Assembly: GCA_036897095.1 (NCBI GenBank)
Contig: JAYMSP010000090.1
Coordinates: 1 to 64,000 of the forward strand
Direction of reading: 5' to 3'
From: Plantago elongata
Taxonomy: Eukaryota; Streptophyta; Magnoliopsida; Lamiales; Plantaginaceae
Length of the DNA stretch: 64,000 bases
Shown here: piece by piece, positions 36,216 to 51,800 of the stretch
Numbering within the stretch: the stretch's first letter is position 1
Layout of the letters: every line of letters starts with the position of its first letter
Notes under the pieces: model-generated
The model's database searches: none
What the model was told of the DNA's origin: nothing
What the model saw: the letters and a program-made list of their open reading frames with translations, nothing else
Made by a program: the position numbers and the translations under genes

Positions 36216-36830
36216 CTTATATATCGATCCTTTCTTTCTCCGAAAAATCGAGTCTTTATCAGCTTCTTCTGCATCAATATCAATCCAATTGCATATTCAG
36301 TTACACAACAAGGGTTTTAATTGGCACAGAATAAAAATCAAATCTTGCAGAGAAATTTCAAAACTAAAGCTCAGTGAAGTAACAGTCAAGTAATGAACTT
36401 CAGCTCAAGCTGAAATTGGAAAGAAACCCAATTCATCCTGAACCAAGAAACACAAACCAAGCTCAAAACCCAACAAGGAAAAAGCATAAAATGAGATCTT
36501 TAAGCTAGCAAGATCTAGCAAACATGCACAAGACCATACTTTAACACTAACAAGAAATCAAGAAATTGAGCTTTCAGACACTCAGATCCATACAGCATTG
36601 CTAAAGCAAACACAGAATAACCAACATAGAACACTAAAACCACATGATTCAGATCCAAGAATACAGAGTATGAACAGTAACAACACACAAAACAGAGTAG
36701 TTGTTAGTTATACTACAATTCAGAACACATTTGCATTGATAATCACGAAGAAGATGCTAGGGACTAACCTGGGAAATTGGTAAGTCAGAACATTGGGTTT
36801 TGTGTCGGTGGATTGGAGGAGATTTTATAG
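36216..36830 (-). promoter_or_regulatory. FLA7 5'UTR intron and core promoter
   Basis: On the minus strand a TATA box (tataaaa) is at 36829-36823. The first leader exon ends at a consensus donor (cccag|gttag) at 36769, and a matching acceptor (ttgatgcag|aagaag) lies at 36269/36268, giving a 500-bp leader intron that ends about 50 bp before the ATG. Leader introns of this kind often boost expression. This is read from splice consensus only. Confidence 0.6.
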
Positions 36831-39191
36831 AGAGAAAAGTGGAGTGAGTGGAGATGGAGAAGAAGAAAGGTTGGTTTGAGTGCTCAAATAGAAGAAGTGA
36901 GACTGGAAGTTGAATCACTGTAACTAAATGAAAAATTATTACTACTAGTTACCTTCATTATTCTTATGCAAACTCATTCCGTTCTATTCAGTTTCGTCTA
37001 TATATATTTTATATAATTTAATTTAATTTAATTATATTTAAATATATTTTATATCATAATTCAGTTCAAATAATTACCGTCTATGAAACAAAATTACTTA
37101 GTGATTGATTGGTATTACTATTACCATTAATGTTTAGTAGGTAAGGATGGTGTAATTATGTGGTTTTTGTCATTAGGGGGAAATGGGGAATGAAAAGGTG
37201 GGTGCTTACTTTGACAGCTCGAAAAAGGAGAGTCAATAATAAGTGAATGGAGTTACATTTTTACCAGAAAAGCATTGAGTTTGGATGAGTTCAAATTCAA
37301 TTATCTGGCTGGAAATTATTGCTTTTTAGAATGCTTTTGTAATATTCTATGAATTTTGAACTTTTTATTAATGGGCAAATTGTTTTCTTACACTTTAAAT
37401 AAATATAATGAGTAAGTCTTCTTTTTCGTATTGAACTGTTTTAAACCTCGTTACGTAATATTTAACTTGTGAGTTTGTATATTACGACATACTTTGTCAT
37501 ACTCAATGTATATCAATATTAAAAGTTTAATTTCATATTCGTTGAATAAAAAATAAAATGTGCACAATTATCTTTGTATGCTCCAAATGGCATAGGGTAC
37601 CCGGACAGTAACCATCTCCAAGAGACTTGATAAGAGATTTTAGGCCCTGTTTGTTATACCGTTAGAGTGGTCATTTCCTCACTCAAATTGAATATTTTGT
37701 AAAAAAAATTTAATTTCACTTGAAAATGCCACTCAAATTCTATCTCAATCCTTGCTTTTACCATTCTGTCTCTGGAATTATTTACTGGTACTAGTTTTGG
37801 TATTATTCAAAAATTTGGTCCACCATGTCCATAGTCATGATTTTTCCTTTTAATTCTCACTGACATGATTTGATTTAACCTTGTGTCCCATTTGGTTACA
37901 CGCCAATACACACATCTGTAACGAAGCTCCTTCTATCATTCCATCATGATTCGCATTATGGGCAGGCCCGAGTAGGGGGAGGATGTGATGAATGCCCGAT
38001 AGATATCACCCTATTCAGGTTTGAAGGTTCGAAATAGACATCATATGAATGTGGTATATGAGTAGATATATAATAATATATTGTATGACGAGTGATTTCA
38101 TAAGTAAACTTTAAAGTATTATCTAAAGAGATACGTAATATCTTATGAATGATATCTCGTTAAAGATCTATACAATTGAGTAAATGTAATAATTATGTAA
38201 AATTTTACTGGGTTTATATTATATTGCAAGAAGGAGATGCTAAGTTAAACTAGTTATGAAACAGAAACAACATGGGAATAGATTGAGATAGAAAACGATG
38301 GTTGTATAAATAAACTATAATAAATGTTGGTTGAAATTTAATTTTCAGTTTCTGTTGGGCTGTCTTAATCATCTTCCAACTTATTCAGATTTCTTATTTG
38401 CTGGAGTAGTATTAAAATACAACAATTTTACAATAGCCGGGCATTATTATAAGCATGCAGCTAATGAATCTTAATCTCTAACCAAAGCAATGCTTCTCAC
38501 GCTTTTCCACCTTACTCAACCCTTTTATTCAATTCATAATTAGCAATATGGTATACACACAATAATAACGTGCCGACGAGATGAACTTACTGCTTTGCCA
38601 AAATTTACAGCAATGGTTGGATTCTATTGCAATCGCGAAGGAAAGAGAATTTGGGTTCGGTTTGTAGACATACAAATTGTGTCAATGGTGAACATAAAAT
38701 GGTACAATGAAATTGAACTTCAGTGATTTAAGGAGGAGGTGCACGGAGATGCACGGTTTGATCCTTAATAAAGTCATAAGTTGTTTTAGGAGTAACTAGG
38801 AGTAAAAGGCTGTTGATATTATTTCAAGAAAGATAAAAGGATTGAGTGTGTGTGTGTACTTAAAAGTTATATATAAATATATTTAAGCGATATAGGTAGT
38901 TAGAGCAACATATAATGTAAAAACTCGTACGACAAGATCAACACTTTATAATAATATTTAATGCAAAAAGTAGGTGATTATTCGATCTACACCGTTAAAA
39001 TTTTAATTCAACGGATTAAAATAGATGACTAACGTTATTGTACAGTAACTTCTTAGAAAATTGTAAATGATATAAATAAATGCATATTATTAATTTTATC
39101 GTTTACTTATATGCATTTATATCTATTAGTCAAAAAATTTGGTGTGTTACAACATCTCTTCCACATTTACTAAACATCAGAGGTAGCAGTA
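36831..39191. other. AT-rich intergenic region
   Basis: No gene was seen in 2.3 kb. At 37655-37920 the phrases ggccctgtttgttat and cccatttggttac resemble ends of Harbinger or hAT MITEs, but an inverted pair could not be proven. The right end should include the RBL14 3'UTR. Confidence 0.4.
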
Positions 39192-41453
39192 TCATCTAAG
39201 AAACCTTTGTATCCTCCGCTGTCGAATTTCCTCAGGAGAAAGTATCCGAGAACTAACACCAGGAGGCCAGTCATCGTCAATGTCACTACGTTCAGTCCCA
39301 CACATTTCGCAAGCAGACGACAAATTCAGATTATCATATGTACACGCCCCACACCTCCACACATCAGAAATACTTGGCCTCCCCACAGTCCCTCGACCAT
39401 ATAATCGGTTCCTTGGCGACTGAAACATGCCAAAGAAGGATCTCAGAGGCCAACTTATAGTCCTAAGGAGGCCCCTTGCCAGTTTCACAATCGGGTTTGG
39501 ACCAGAGTAAGATGGTTTCAAGTATAGATACAGAATCCCAGCCAAGACTCCCCCGAGATGACCAAGAAACGAGACACCAGGAACAAGCATTTGCACGAGA
39601 ATAAGTTCTGCCCATGCAGCGTAACGTGATGGCACCATGACCCCATGCACAAACGTGTAGTTATCTGACCGGGAGTATAAAATGACCTTCATAGCAAAAA
39701 GCACGCCGGAGAATCCCACAGCATATTCATTGTAATAGGCTCTCTCATAATCAAAAAGCAGAAGACCTTTAGCCAATACAAGTGTAATACCCTGAGACAT
39801 ACCGAGTAGAACAGCAACCATAGATGTGAATTCTACGCTTCCCATTTCGCGCTCGAGCTGTATCCCCTTCCATAACAGGGATAACATATTATAGACGAGG
39901 TGAGGTTCGCCGACGTGATAAAATGGGGAAAGGAGAAAGCGCTTCAGATCCTTGTGCTGTGCCACCACAGAAGGTAAATTGAATTAGTCATATGAACTAC
40001 ACAGATGCACACACATGAATTTCACATAGGTCTTTTGTTATCATTATCAATAGACAATAATTATGTGGAGAAGTAGTAAATGTCAATCCATTTGAAATTA
40101 AATAGGGTTAAGAGCAATAAATTCCACAATTGCTAATCTATTAACACTAGTCAAGTAGCTAGTGCGACAGTGAGTGTACAAAATAATTTTTCTACTAAAT
40201 AGAAGTACCAGTAATACATCAGTCAGGAGCCTAGTTCTGCCATTATGAAGTGCACAAGAAGCTTCTGAATTTGTTTTGATTGACAAAATAGACTCTTCAC
40301 AATTGGAAACTCACATGCTTCCAAAGCTGAGTGTATTTACAGGAACGCTAGTAAAATATGAAGCCTTTATACTAACATAGTTAAAAGTTAAAACTATGAG
40401 AATTTTGAAAACTTGGAACCTTGAAAATTTTGATTTAGAAATGCTGTGAAGAAGCACATCCTCTTTGGTCACGATGGTATGTCCACATTCTTACTAAGCC
40501 TGAGTTGGCTTTTGAAGAACAGGCTGATCAAATAACAACTTAAACATCGTTCTTCTAGAGATCATCATTCTGTTCAAACTTAATGCCAGCATCTATACTG
40601 TAGTATAGAGCACCGTATAAAAAAACAACCTAAATCAAAATGACAAAACGTTTGAACTGCCTCTCATGTGTATACTGCACATGGTAACAACCTTCACTTG
40701 CATAAATTAAGATTGAGAGCCTTCAGTGTGGCTCCCACCGTGATATATGCAGAAGCAGACCTTCTATAGAGGATTCAGAGAATTGCAGAAGCAGAGCCTT
40801 CTATAGAGGATTCAGCAATGACGCACACACATACAAAGAACAATTCAACAACATAGCCAAATGGACACTTATACTCCAGTGCGCACAACGTACTCCACCT
40901 ATCCATCGTAAACACACTAGCCATCACTACAAGCTAATCTCAGTAAAAACTCAACACCTTCCATCACCAACTCATACCACTCAAGACACTCTCCTACTTA
41001 CAACAACACGAGCAACTTCCATCATCCTTAGCTCAATCTACTCACTTCCACATAACACAACGCCCCAACTAAGTAACTAGAAACGTTTTCGTTATCTCAC
41101 ACTCCGAATATCATCAAAACAATAAACATAAATGTAATCACACACACTACGACAAGCTCAAACACAACCACCAGCCAGTATTCAAACTAGAGAGATACAA
41201 AAGCAGATACGAAATTGGTGAAGCAAATGCAAACCTTGAGAATGAGGTAAGGATTGAACCAGACTTGGTCTAGGGTTGGGAGAAGACGATCGAGAACCTC
41301 AGGAGCACGGAGGTAAATCAGCGTGTTGGCGGCGATTAGCCCCGCCGTGACAGGTGGTTTCCGGTCGAGACGATAGTATTCGCTCGCCGCCTGTACCAAC
41401 AGTAACCCTGTCATTCCGCCTATTCTGCCTCTTCCTCTTCCTCCTCTTTCCAT
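39192..41453 (-). CDS. RBL14: Rhomboid-like protein 14 with RanBP2 zinc finger, mitochondrial type
   Basis: An intramembrane serine protease family member. Two exons: 41453-41235 and 39956-39192 (stop), with a 1278-bp intron, giving 327 residues; the Arabidopsis protein is about 334. Hydrophobic segments include MTGLLLVQAASEYY, GVLFAMKVILY, and LILVQMLVPGVSFLGHLGGV with ILYLYL. The catalytic dyad is visible: Ser in GFSG (about 156) and His in GHLGG (about 206). The conserved HVGEPHLVYNMLSL block is present. The C-terminus has a RanBP2-type zinc finger (WRCGACTYDN, then CEMCGTERSDIDDDW), typical of RBL14/RHBDD1-type rhomboids. The start follows the first ATG of a Gly/Arg-rich N-terminus (MERGGRGRGRIGGM). 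An alternative Met is 13 codons in. Confidence 0.92.
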
Positions 41454-42322
41454 CGATTGACTGATCAATTGATCCAATTCTTCTGATTTGTAGGTTAATT
41501 GAAAACTATACGAAACAATTTTGTTCAATTTGTGATTGATTTGTGTATGTACAGGTTTGCTATGCTTCGTTGGGAGGTTAGTGTTCTAATACCAGAAGAA
41601 GAACATTCTGGAGGCTTGGGCAACAAGTAGAGTCACGTGCCAAAATGATTTTCAAATGTTTGGTATAGAATTGAAATTGAATTGTCCGATTTTGATTAGA
41701 AAATTTATGTGAATTATTTTACATGAAAATATAACTGGACTGAGATTCTACGTCGAATACCAATATCCTTTTAAATTAATTTCGTTTTCTTTTACACTAT
41801 AACTAAATTCATTGCAATACTTTGAACTAATATGCTTAACTAATTCCATGCGTCTAACAAAAGACCCCTCCTCCTTCCTGGGTCTTCACTGGATTTCAGC
41901 TTAAGTCAGTGGTGTTGAGTTTTATTTGATTGAAATTACGTGTGAGGTTTAATATATGAAATTTTATATTATATGCTTCTCTAAAAATGGATAACAATAC
42001 ATGAGTACAACAAAAGAACACATTTAAACAAGACCAGTGAACTTCTCTAGAAACCTGTTGAACACATAAAATGGCCCTTGATAGATCCAGTAGTGAGTCA
42101 ATGTGTGCCGAAAAAAGATGCTTTATTGACAATTTTCACAGTCGAACGAGTGAAATATCAGGCAATGAATTATCATTATCGTCCTTTGCATTCTTTGGCA
42201 GGCGGGATTTAAGGTTAATAGGGGATGATAAATCATCAAAGTCACAAGATTTATGAAGATTCATGCTTTTGGCCGGAACGCTGCAGCCAAGAGAAACATA
42301 TATAATTTTTGGGGTATAGGAA
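41454..42322. other. RBL14 promoter region and NAT9 3' side
   Basis: The two genes are head to tail on the minus strand with about 870 bp between them. Nothing else was recognised. Confidence 0.4.
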
Positions 42323-45012
<2,690 letters not shown>

Positions 45013-47690
45013 ATGGCAACAACATATGCAGCTCTAGTCTCTCTTATGAATCTCCTGACCCGATTCCAGCACCCGAATTGCCCAGTTTCTTTTAACCGTT
45101 CGCAGCTACAATCTATGTTCGATAAAGTCAGTTCCTTGGTTGATTTTCTTGAAGCTTATTCGCAACGAGTAAGTAATGATTCACTACGAAAAATGGCAGA
45201 TGCTGCTTTCGCAGCAGAAAACATGATTGAATCCTATTATGTAGATCATGTTCTGACAAGATTGGCCAGAATCCCTGACACAGGCTATGAGGTCCTGTCT
45301 CAAGGTTTGGAGAGAGCAGTTTATGGGATGGATCTTATCATCCAGGAAGCCATGGGAGTTAACGATAGTAAGGGCGAAAGGGTTCAACTTCCGAGTAAAA
45401 GGAGAAGAGAAGACCGCGGAGGCCTAGTGGTACTGCCTACTCGTGGACTTGTGAAGATAGTAGGATTTGACGAAGAGCTGCCTCGTTTGATGGATCAGCT
45501 CACCTCAGATAGGTCCAGTCAAGAAATCATCCCGCTTGTTGGTATGGCAGGTATAGGTAAGACTACTCTTGCCAGAAATGTTTATGACCGCTCTTATATT
45601 AGGAACCATTTTGATGTTCGAGCTTGGGTAACAATATCGCAGTCACACACAGTTGAGAAAGTTATCCGTTCCATTTTACATGATATGCATGTTGATGTTG
45701 ATGAAAGTAAGAACAGTAAGGAAGAGATGGGAGATAGGTTATACAAAAGTCTGTATGGTAGAAGATATCTGATTGTGCTGGACGATATTTGGGACACGTG
45801 GGTATGGGGGGAGATCCAGAGGTTCTTTCCTGACAACAATAATCGAAGTCGAATCTTGCTAACTACTAGGCTTTACAATGTTGCGCTTAGTGTTGGCTCG
45901 TGTAATCCTCATGTTATCAAGCTATTAGATGATAGTCGAAGTTGGGATTTATTGAGTGACACCGTCTTTGGGCAAGAAGTTTGCCCTCCTGAATTGGTCA
46001 CTTGTGGGGAGAAAATCGCAAAGGGTTGTAAGGGACTTCCTATGACCATAGTGGTGGTTGGAGGGCTCCTGAAAATGTCGAACAAGACAGTGCAGCATTG
46101 GGAGAATGTCGCGGAAGATGTTAACACTTTTATTAATGTAGAAGAAGACGGGCACTGTTTGGAGATATTGTCCTTGAGCTACCATCACTTGCCTGTTCAT
46201 TTGAAACCATGTTGCTTGTACTTTGCAACTTTTCGAGAAGATGGCAAGGTTGGTGTCTCAGATCTCATAAAACTCTGGATTGCTGATGGATTCTTGAAAC
46301 CTGATAAAGGTAGAACCTTGGAAGAGGTCGGGTTAGAGTGTTTGAACCATCTTATAAACAGGAACCTTATTACGGTTGAGGATCAAGAACCAGGTGGGCA
46401 GCAGATAGTAGATTGTGGCTTCCATGATTTGTTTTGGGAATTTTGCTTGCGCGAAGCCTCAAGGGAGATGTTTCTTTATCACTTGAACAAGGATATGCTT
46501 GATGTTGCAGGGAGATTAAGCAGTGAACGTCGTTTGGTCTGTCATCTGCATAAAACCGAACTCAGTCCCTTGCCATCCATTCCACTTGCTCGTTCTTTAA
46601 CTTACGTCTCAGATAGGCCTATTGAGTGCCCCTTGGACCTGCTAGACTCTGCCTTTTGTAAGTTATTACGCGTATTGGCAGGCATTTTCATGGATCTGGA
46701 TCTGGATCTTACGCATCTTGCTAATCTGCGATACCTTGCTTGTATAGTTAAAGAGGCCGTCAATGTCTCAAGATTCTTTTCCATCCCGTCTTACTGTGGA
46801 ATCTGGAGACTTTGGATCTTATAAGATTCCAAAACATAACGCTACCATCCGAGTTTTGGGAATTACCAAATCTAAGGCACGTGTCGATTTGTGGGGGCGG
46901 GTCAATCCTCTTGCCGGATCCTGCAAATGCCCAAAGCAAGTGTGTGCTTAGCAATCTGCACACTCTTATTAGCATTGGAAACTTCAATGTCACCAGTAAG
47001 GTAGTTCTGAAGATTCCGGGGCTGAGAGTGTTAAAAATGAGATATGCCCATGACTTTTGCTCAAAGGAGTTGGGCAAATGCTCATCTTATTTCACCAATC
47101 TGACTAACCTTGATAAGCTTGAAAGGCTCTCATGCGATTTTGAGAGAGATATGGAAGACGTGACATGCGTTTTCAATGAGCCGAAGAACCTAACACTGCC
47201 ACTCAACCTGAGGGAGCTGTTTTTGTTCAGATCGCATATTCCATGGGAGTATATGTCCATTGTTGGTTCATTGCCGAAGCTTAAAAGCCTTAGGATAGGC
47301 AGTAATGCATTTTATGGCGAAGTGTGGAACTCAATTGAAGGAGGGTTTGTGTGCCTCAAAAGTTTGTCTATTGGATGCTGTAATCTAAGGTACTGGAGTG
47401 CAGAGAGCTCGCATTTTCCAAGACTTGAACAACTGGAACTTTGGGAACTGGAGTTGGAGGAGATACCTTTGGATATCGGTGAGGTAACTTCACTTCAGGC
47501 AATCACGTTGAGTACGATGAAGATGTCTGCTGTTAGTTCTGCGAAAGAGATACTAGATGAACGGTTGAACCAAGGAGACGATGAAATATTGATCAAGGTT
47601 TACTATCAGGGAAAACCGGATGAGGAGAGGGAATTGGATGATATGGCAAGCAACAATTTTCGAGTTCAGTTTAGGGCAAGTTTTTCATGA
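45013..47690 (+). CDS. CC-NBS-LRR disease resistance protein (R1/RPP13-like), one frameshift
   Basis: An intracellular immune receptor. From the ATG at 45013: an Rx-type coiled-coil N-terminus (about 1-150, MATTYAALVSLMNLLTRFQH), then NB-ARC with P-loop GMAGIGKTT (about 178-186), RNBS-A FDVRAWVTISQ, kinase-2 YLIVLDDIWD (about 252), RNBS-B SRILLTTR, GLPL as CKGLPMTI (about 341), RNBS-D CCLYFATF, and FHD in place of MHD (about 471). Leucine-rich repeats follow. The first frame stops at 46824, but LRR coding continues in another frame from about 46790 (NLETLDLIRFQNITLP) to 47690. A single-base-type slip around 46785-46800 therefore separates the two. No splice sites were seen that would repair it, so this is either a young pseudogene, a truncated NB protein, or an assembly error. 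Otherwise the length is usual (about 890 codons), single exon. Confidence 0.88.
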
Positions 47691-47789
47691 TTCTACCCTT
47701 TGCCTCTTGAAAATTCAGTTTCAACTCAAATGAGATACAGTAGATGATTGTACATATAACAACACTGAGTTCAACAATTATTCATAATA

Positions 47790-48740
47790 CATCGCGATAA
47801 GCGGTGCTTATAAATTTTATAAAATTAATCAAATTTAGGTTATGTATAAATTCGTATATTATATTTCATGAGACATTAGTATTTTGGATGGATAAATGCA
47901 AAAAAAAATCTATACAATTATATATACAAGTTAATTTAGAAAGTAGCTGAATTTTGAATATATAAGTATAAGAGTCTCTATAGTTTATTTGTTGGATGAG
48001 TTGACTTAGATTAACTTAAAATGATTAATTTGTATGTAAATATAGACATTTTAATATTTCTTATAAGGCGTGAATTGTATCAATCATTTAGTAGTTTAAG
48101 GGGTTATGTGACTATAATCATAAATATATAACAATCCATCATTAGTAATATATTAATAAAAACGACGACATACAAATATTTATGTGTAAAAATGAAATAC
48201 ATATACATGAAATGTGTTAATGGGCGCAGTATACACTTAAGAACAAAAAACCTAAAACTATCCAATAACCACCGTTCTAGTTTGGTTTATTTGACTAAAC
48301 TCAATCAACAACCACAACGTTCAACGTTCACCTAGACTAATACTGTTTTCAATTTCTTTAGAAAAAATATGCTGAACTGCATATGTAAAAAGTCTTAAGG
48401 AGTGATGTGTGTGTGGTTTCTTTAGAAAAAATACTCCGATCTGCATATGTAAAAACTCTTAAGGAGTGATGTGTGCGCTGTGTGAGATTGTGAATGGAGA
48501 AAATTTGAAATAACATTTTTATAGTAGTTAGTTACTGGAAAATAGTGAGCAAGTGCTAAACAAAGTGCAACGGTGAACAACATTTTAACGAGTGAACACG
48601 TTAACATGATAAATAAAGAATTATTGAATTATTATAGAATAGAGAGAAAGTTGTAAAATTGAAACAACCTTGTTAAAGTGTAATGACACTTTAACAGGAC
48701 AATAAGAGTATAATAAGAGACTTATATATTGTTTAATGAC
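47790..48740. repeat. Dispersed repeat, copy B
   Basis: The second copy of the unit at 27457-28350, same strand. It begins near gcggtgcttataaattttat and ends near acttatatattgtttaatga. It has a local duplication absent from copy A: the phrase cttaaggagtgatgtgtg occurs twice about 70 bp apart (near 48393 and 48458). It fills most of the space between the NBS-LRR gene and the 3' end of HSP90-6. Many substitutions separate the copies, so the duplication is not recent. Confidence 0.75.
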
Positions 48741-48895
48741 GCATGTATTTTGCAGTTTGTCAACTTACTGACTAAACTGGAAACAAAATTTGTAATGCAC
48801 CAATACTCAATAGATCAAAAGGACAGGATCACGTTCAAAACTCGGACTGGGCTCAAGCTAGTCTACTTGGTCATGTACATAGGGCAGCTACCTTG

Positions 48896-51800
48896 TCATT
48901 TTTGCCCACCTATTTCTGCAGGCCCGACTACTTCGGCCTCAAGTGTTTCAGGCACTTGTGGGATAGGATTTGCTTCGTGCTGAATGCTGTCCCCCCACTT
49001 GCTCACAAGAGCCATGTTCATCATCTCATATATCTTTCCCCCGAGTTGTGCAGGGCTCTCAGGCTGTACAATGTATGGAAATATAAAGTTCATAAGCAGA
49101 TGAATATGGTTTAACAACACTTGCACAATGACAAACTATAGTGAAATCGTGATTATAAATTACTGGGTGATGGATCACATATCTTATTTGCTTGGTTCCA
49201 GCCACAAATTTAAGATTTCTAAACATTGTTTAATCCTTTGCAATTACATTTATCGGCAGGATTAAAAATATTAAAACTTACCGTGAAACCACTGGACATC
49301 AAAGCTGTGTCATACAAGAGATCAATGGCCTTCAGGGTTTCCTCATCATCTGGACTACTCTTGCATGCAGCCTGAATGCACAAAGCACACAAGTTGAGGC
49401 CAAGAGAACAAGAAAACAAAAAATGCTTGCAATAGCTCACAAAATAATTATACATTTAAAGTTTTGATGATTGAATGTTCTGGGTTGATCTCAAAAACTC
49501 TCCGGCTTTTCATGAAGTTCAGGCCGTCTGCATTACCAGCTGATTGTACCTTCATCAGCCTACAAAAAGTGACAGGTTATTTTGCAACCATCCTCATGAA
49601 TGGACAACTTGACATGTACATGTGGAGTTTTGTGTATTTTGAAGGAAGACCTCACACCTCTCCATATTTGCCGACCAACCAAACTTCCCAGATGCAAGTA
49701 CACACGGGGATGTGCTGAGACGATTTGAGATTTGAACACTTGCAACTTTGTCACCCAAACGCTTTTTTATCCAGTCACAAGTCTGACCAAACTCTTGCTT
49801 CATCTCTTTTTCCTTCTCTTCATTCGTGTCACCTATTAACATTGCATACAAGAACATCAAAATAAGATCGGCTGACTAATGATGAGGTCATGAATCATAG
49901 GAAAATACACTTCTAATGGGAACATTTGAAATTTAGACTGTATCAAAACGACCTTGAGGGATCTTCTGCAGAATGCACAAAAAAGAAACTAATTATGCAA
50001 ATAATGATCTTTTTCAGTCCCAAGTATCATTAGAATCACATATGTGAGTGCAACAAACCTAACTCCCTGGGGAAATCAATATTATTAAGGCTTGGAGAAC
50101 TGAATAAGAGAACATACTGCTGGAAGAAGTTGAAGGCATCAACGAGGAAAAAGGGGATCAATCAAAGGGTTTTGGATAAACTAACCTAGATCCAAATCTT
50201 CTTTACTGATGTCAGCAAAATTCTTCTCCTTGTAAGATTTCAGATTGTGGATAGCAACCTCGTCTATGGGATCCACTAAGAATAGAACCTGCATACAAAA
50301 ATCGAACAATTTGAAAGTCCTTGACTAAGCTGGGTAAAGATTAAAATTTTCAGAAAGTGGCAAAAGAAAACTAAAACAAGTTGAAAATTCCTACTTCAAT
50401 ATTTTTCTCTGCAAGCTTCTCCAAGAAGGGTGCACTTTTTGCACTAGCAACGCTGTCCGCGGCAATGTAATAAATATCTTTCTGATCAGCTTTCATGTTT
50501 GCCACATACTCATCCAGGCTAATCATTTCTTTTTCGCTTTGAGATGAGAAAAAGCGTAGCAATGGTGCAATCCGCTTGTGATTCTCGCGGTCATCAATGC
50601 AGCCTAACTTCAAATGTTTACCAAAGTTCTCCCAGAATGTTATATAGTCCTGCAGAAAGATTATTTAGGTAACCAAAGCAACGTAGACATACATAGTTAA
50701 TCGTCAACAATAACAAGACAATACTTGAAGGAGATGAAAGCACATTCAAATTACTGGTTTGAATTCGCAAGAGAAGTCAGAGGAAGAAACATACATCTTT
50801 ATTCTCACTCATGCTAATGCCCAGAATCATGTCAAAGGCCTTGCGGACCAAACGCTTCCTCATAATACGCACCTAATAGGCAGAAACTAAACAATATCAG
50901 AATCAGGGTGGTGGAATAAATTGGGGAACATGGACGTTTTTCTGCAAGATAAGACAATCGAGATACTTACAATACGACTTTCTTGAAGAATCTCCCTAGA
51001 CACATTCAGTGGAAGATCACTTGAGTCCACAACACCTTTAACGAAGCTCAAGTATCTAGGGAACTAATCCAAACAAAGACATGAAGTGAATATTTCCCAC
51101 TCATACTCAAATATACATTATATACAGTTCTAGCTTTGAAAGTAACTCCTGCAATATCTTACCAATTCACCATCAAAGTCATCAGAAATGAAAACACGTT
51201 TCACGTAGAGCTTTATGTTCTTTGTCTTGGGATTGGATATGTCATCATTCCCTGTCGGTGATACAGCTGGCACATACAAAATAGACCTAAACTCCACTTC
51301 ACCCTTTATTAATAAGAAGAAAAATAATGTTAGATACAATTAATGCAGACCACCACTGACCGTACCAAGAAAATTCCCACATACTGATCAAAATTACCTA
51401 ATCAATTTATATTTTTCAGAAGGAATATTAGTATGTGGAACAAGGAATCTGTAATAGAAAATTCCACATTTCTGAGACCACACAAGCCTTCATTGAATAC
51501 TACACAAGCCAAAGTTTACCTTCATTATGTCAACATAGACACAAAAAATCAAAATCTCATTAATGCTAGTTGAATGGTATTTCATCTCTAAGATTTTCCT
51601 TTGATAGGTTAGACACTTGTTGAAATTAAAAAGTTACCTTCCAATTCCTATATGATTCTACAGTCAACCTCACAACTCGTGTTCACTTTTTCCAAATGGA
51701 TTTTTTTTTCATTATCATTCAAATTGTGGAAAGTAAAAATTAACAAACTTTTGCAAACAAGCAAATATACTAAGTACAACAACTAATATGTTTCCATAAT

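Noticed and set aside
37655-37920. Possible Harbinger/Tourist MITE
   Set aside because: Phrases resemble terminal motifs but I could not pair inverted ends or a TTA/TAA duplication.
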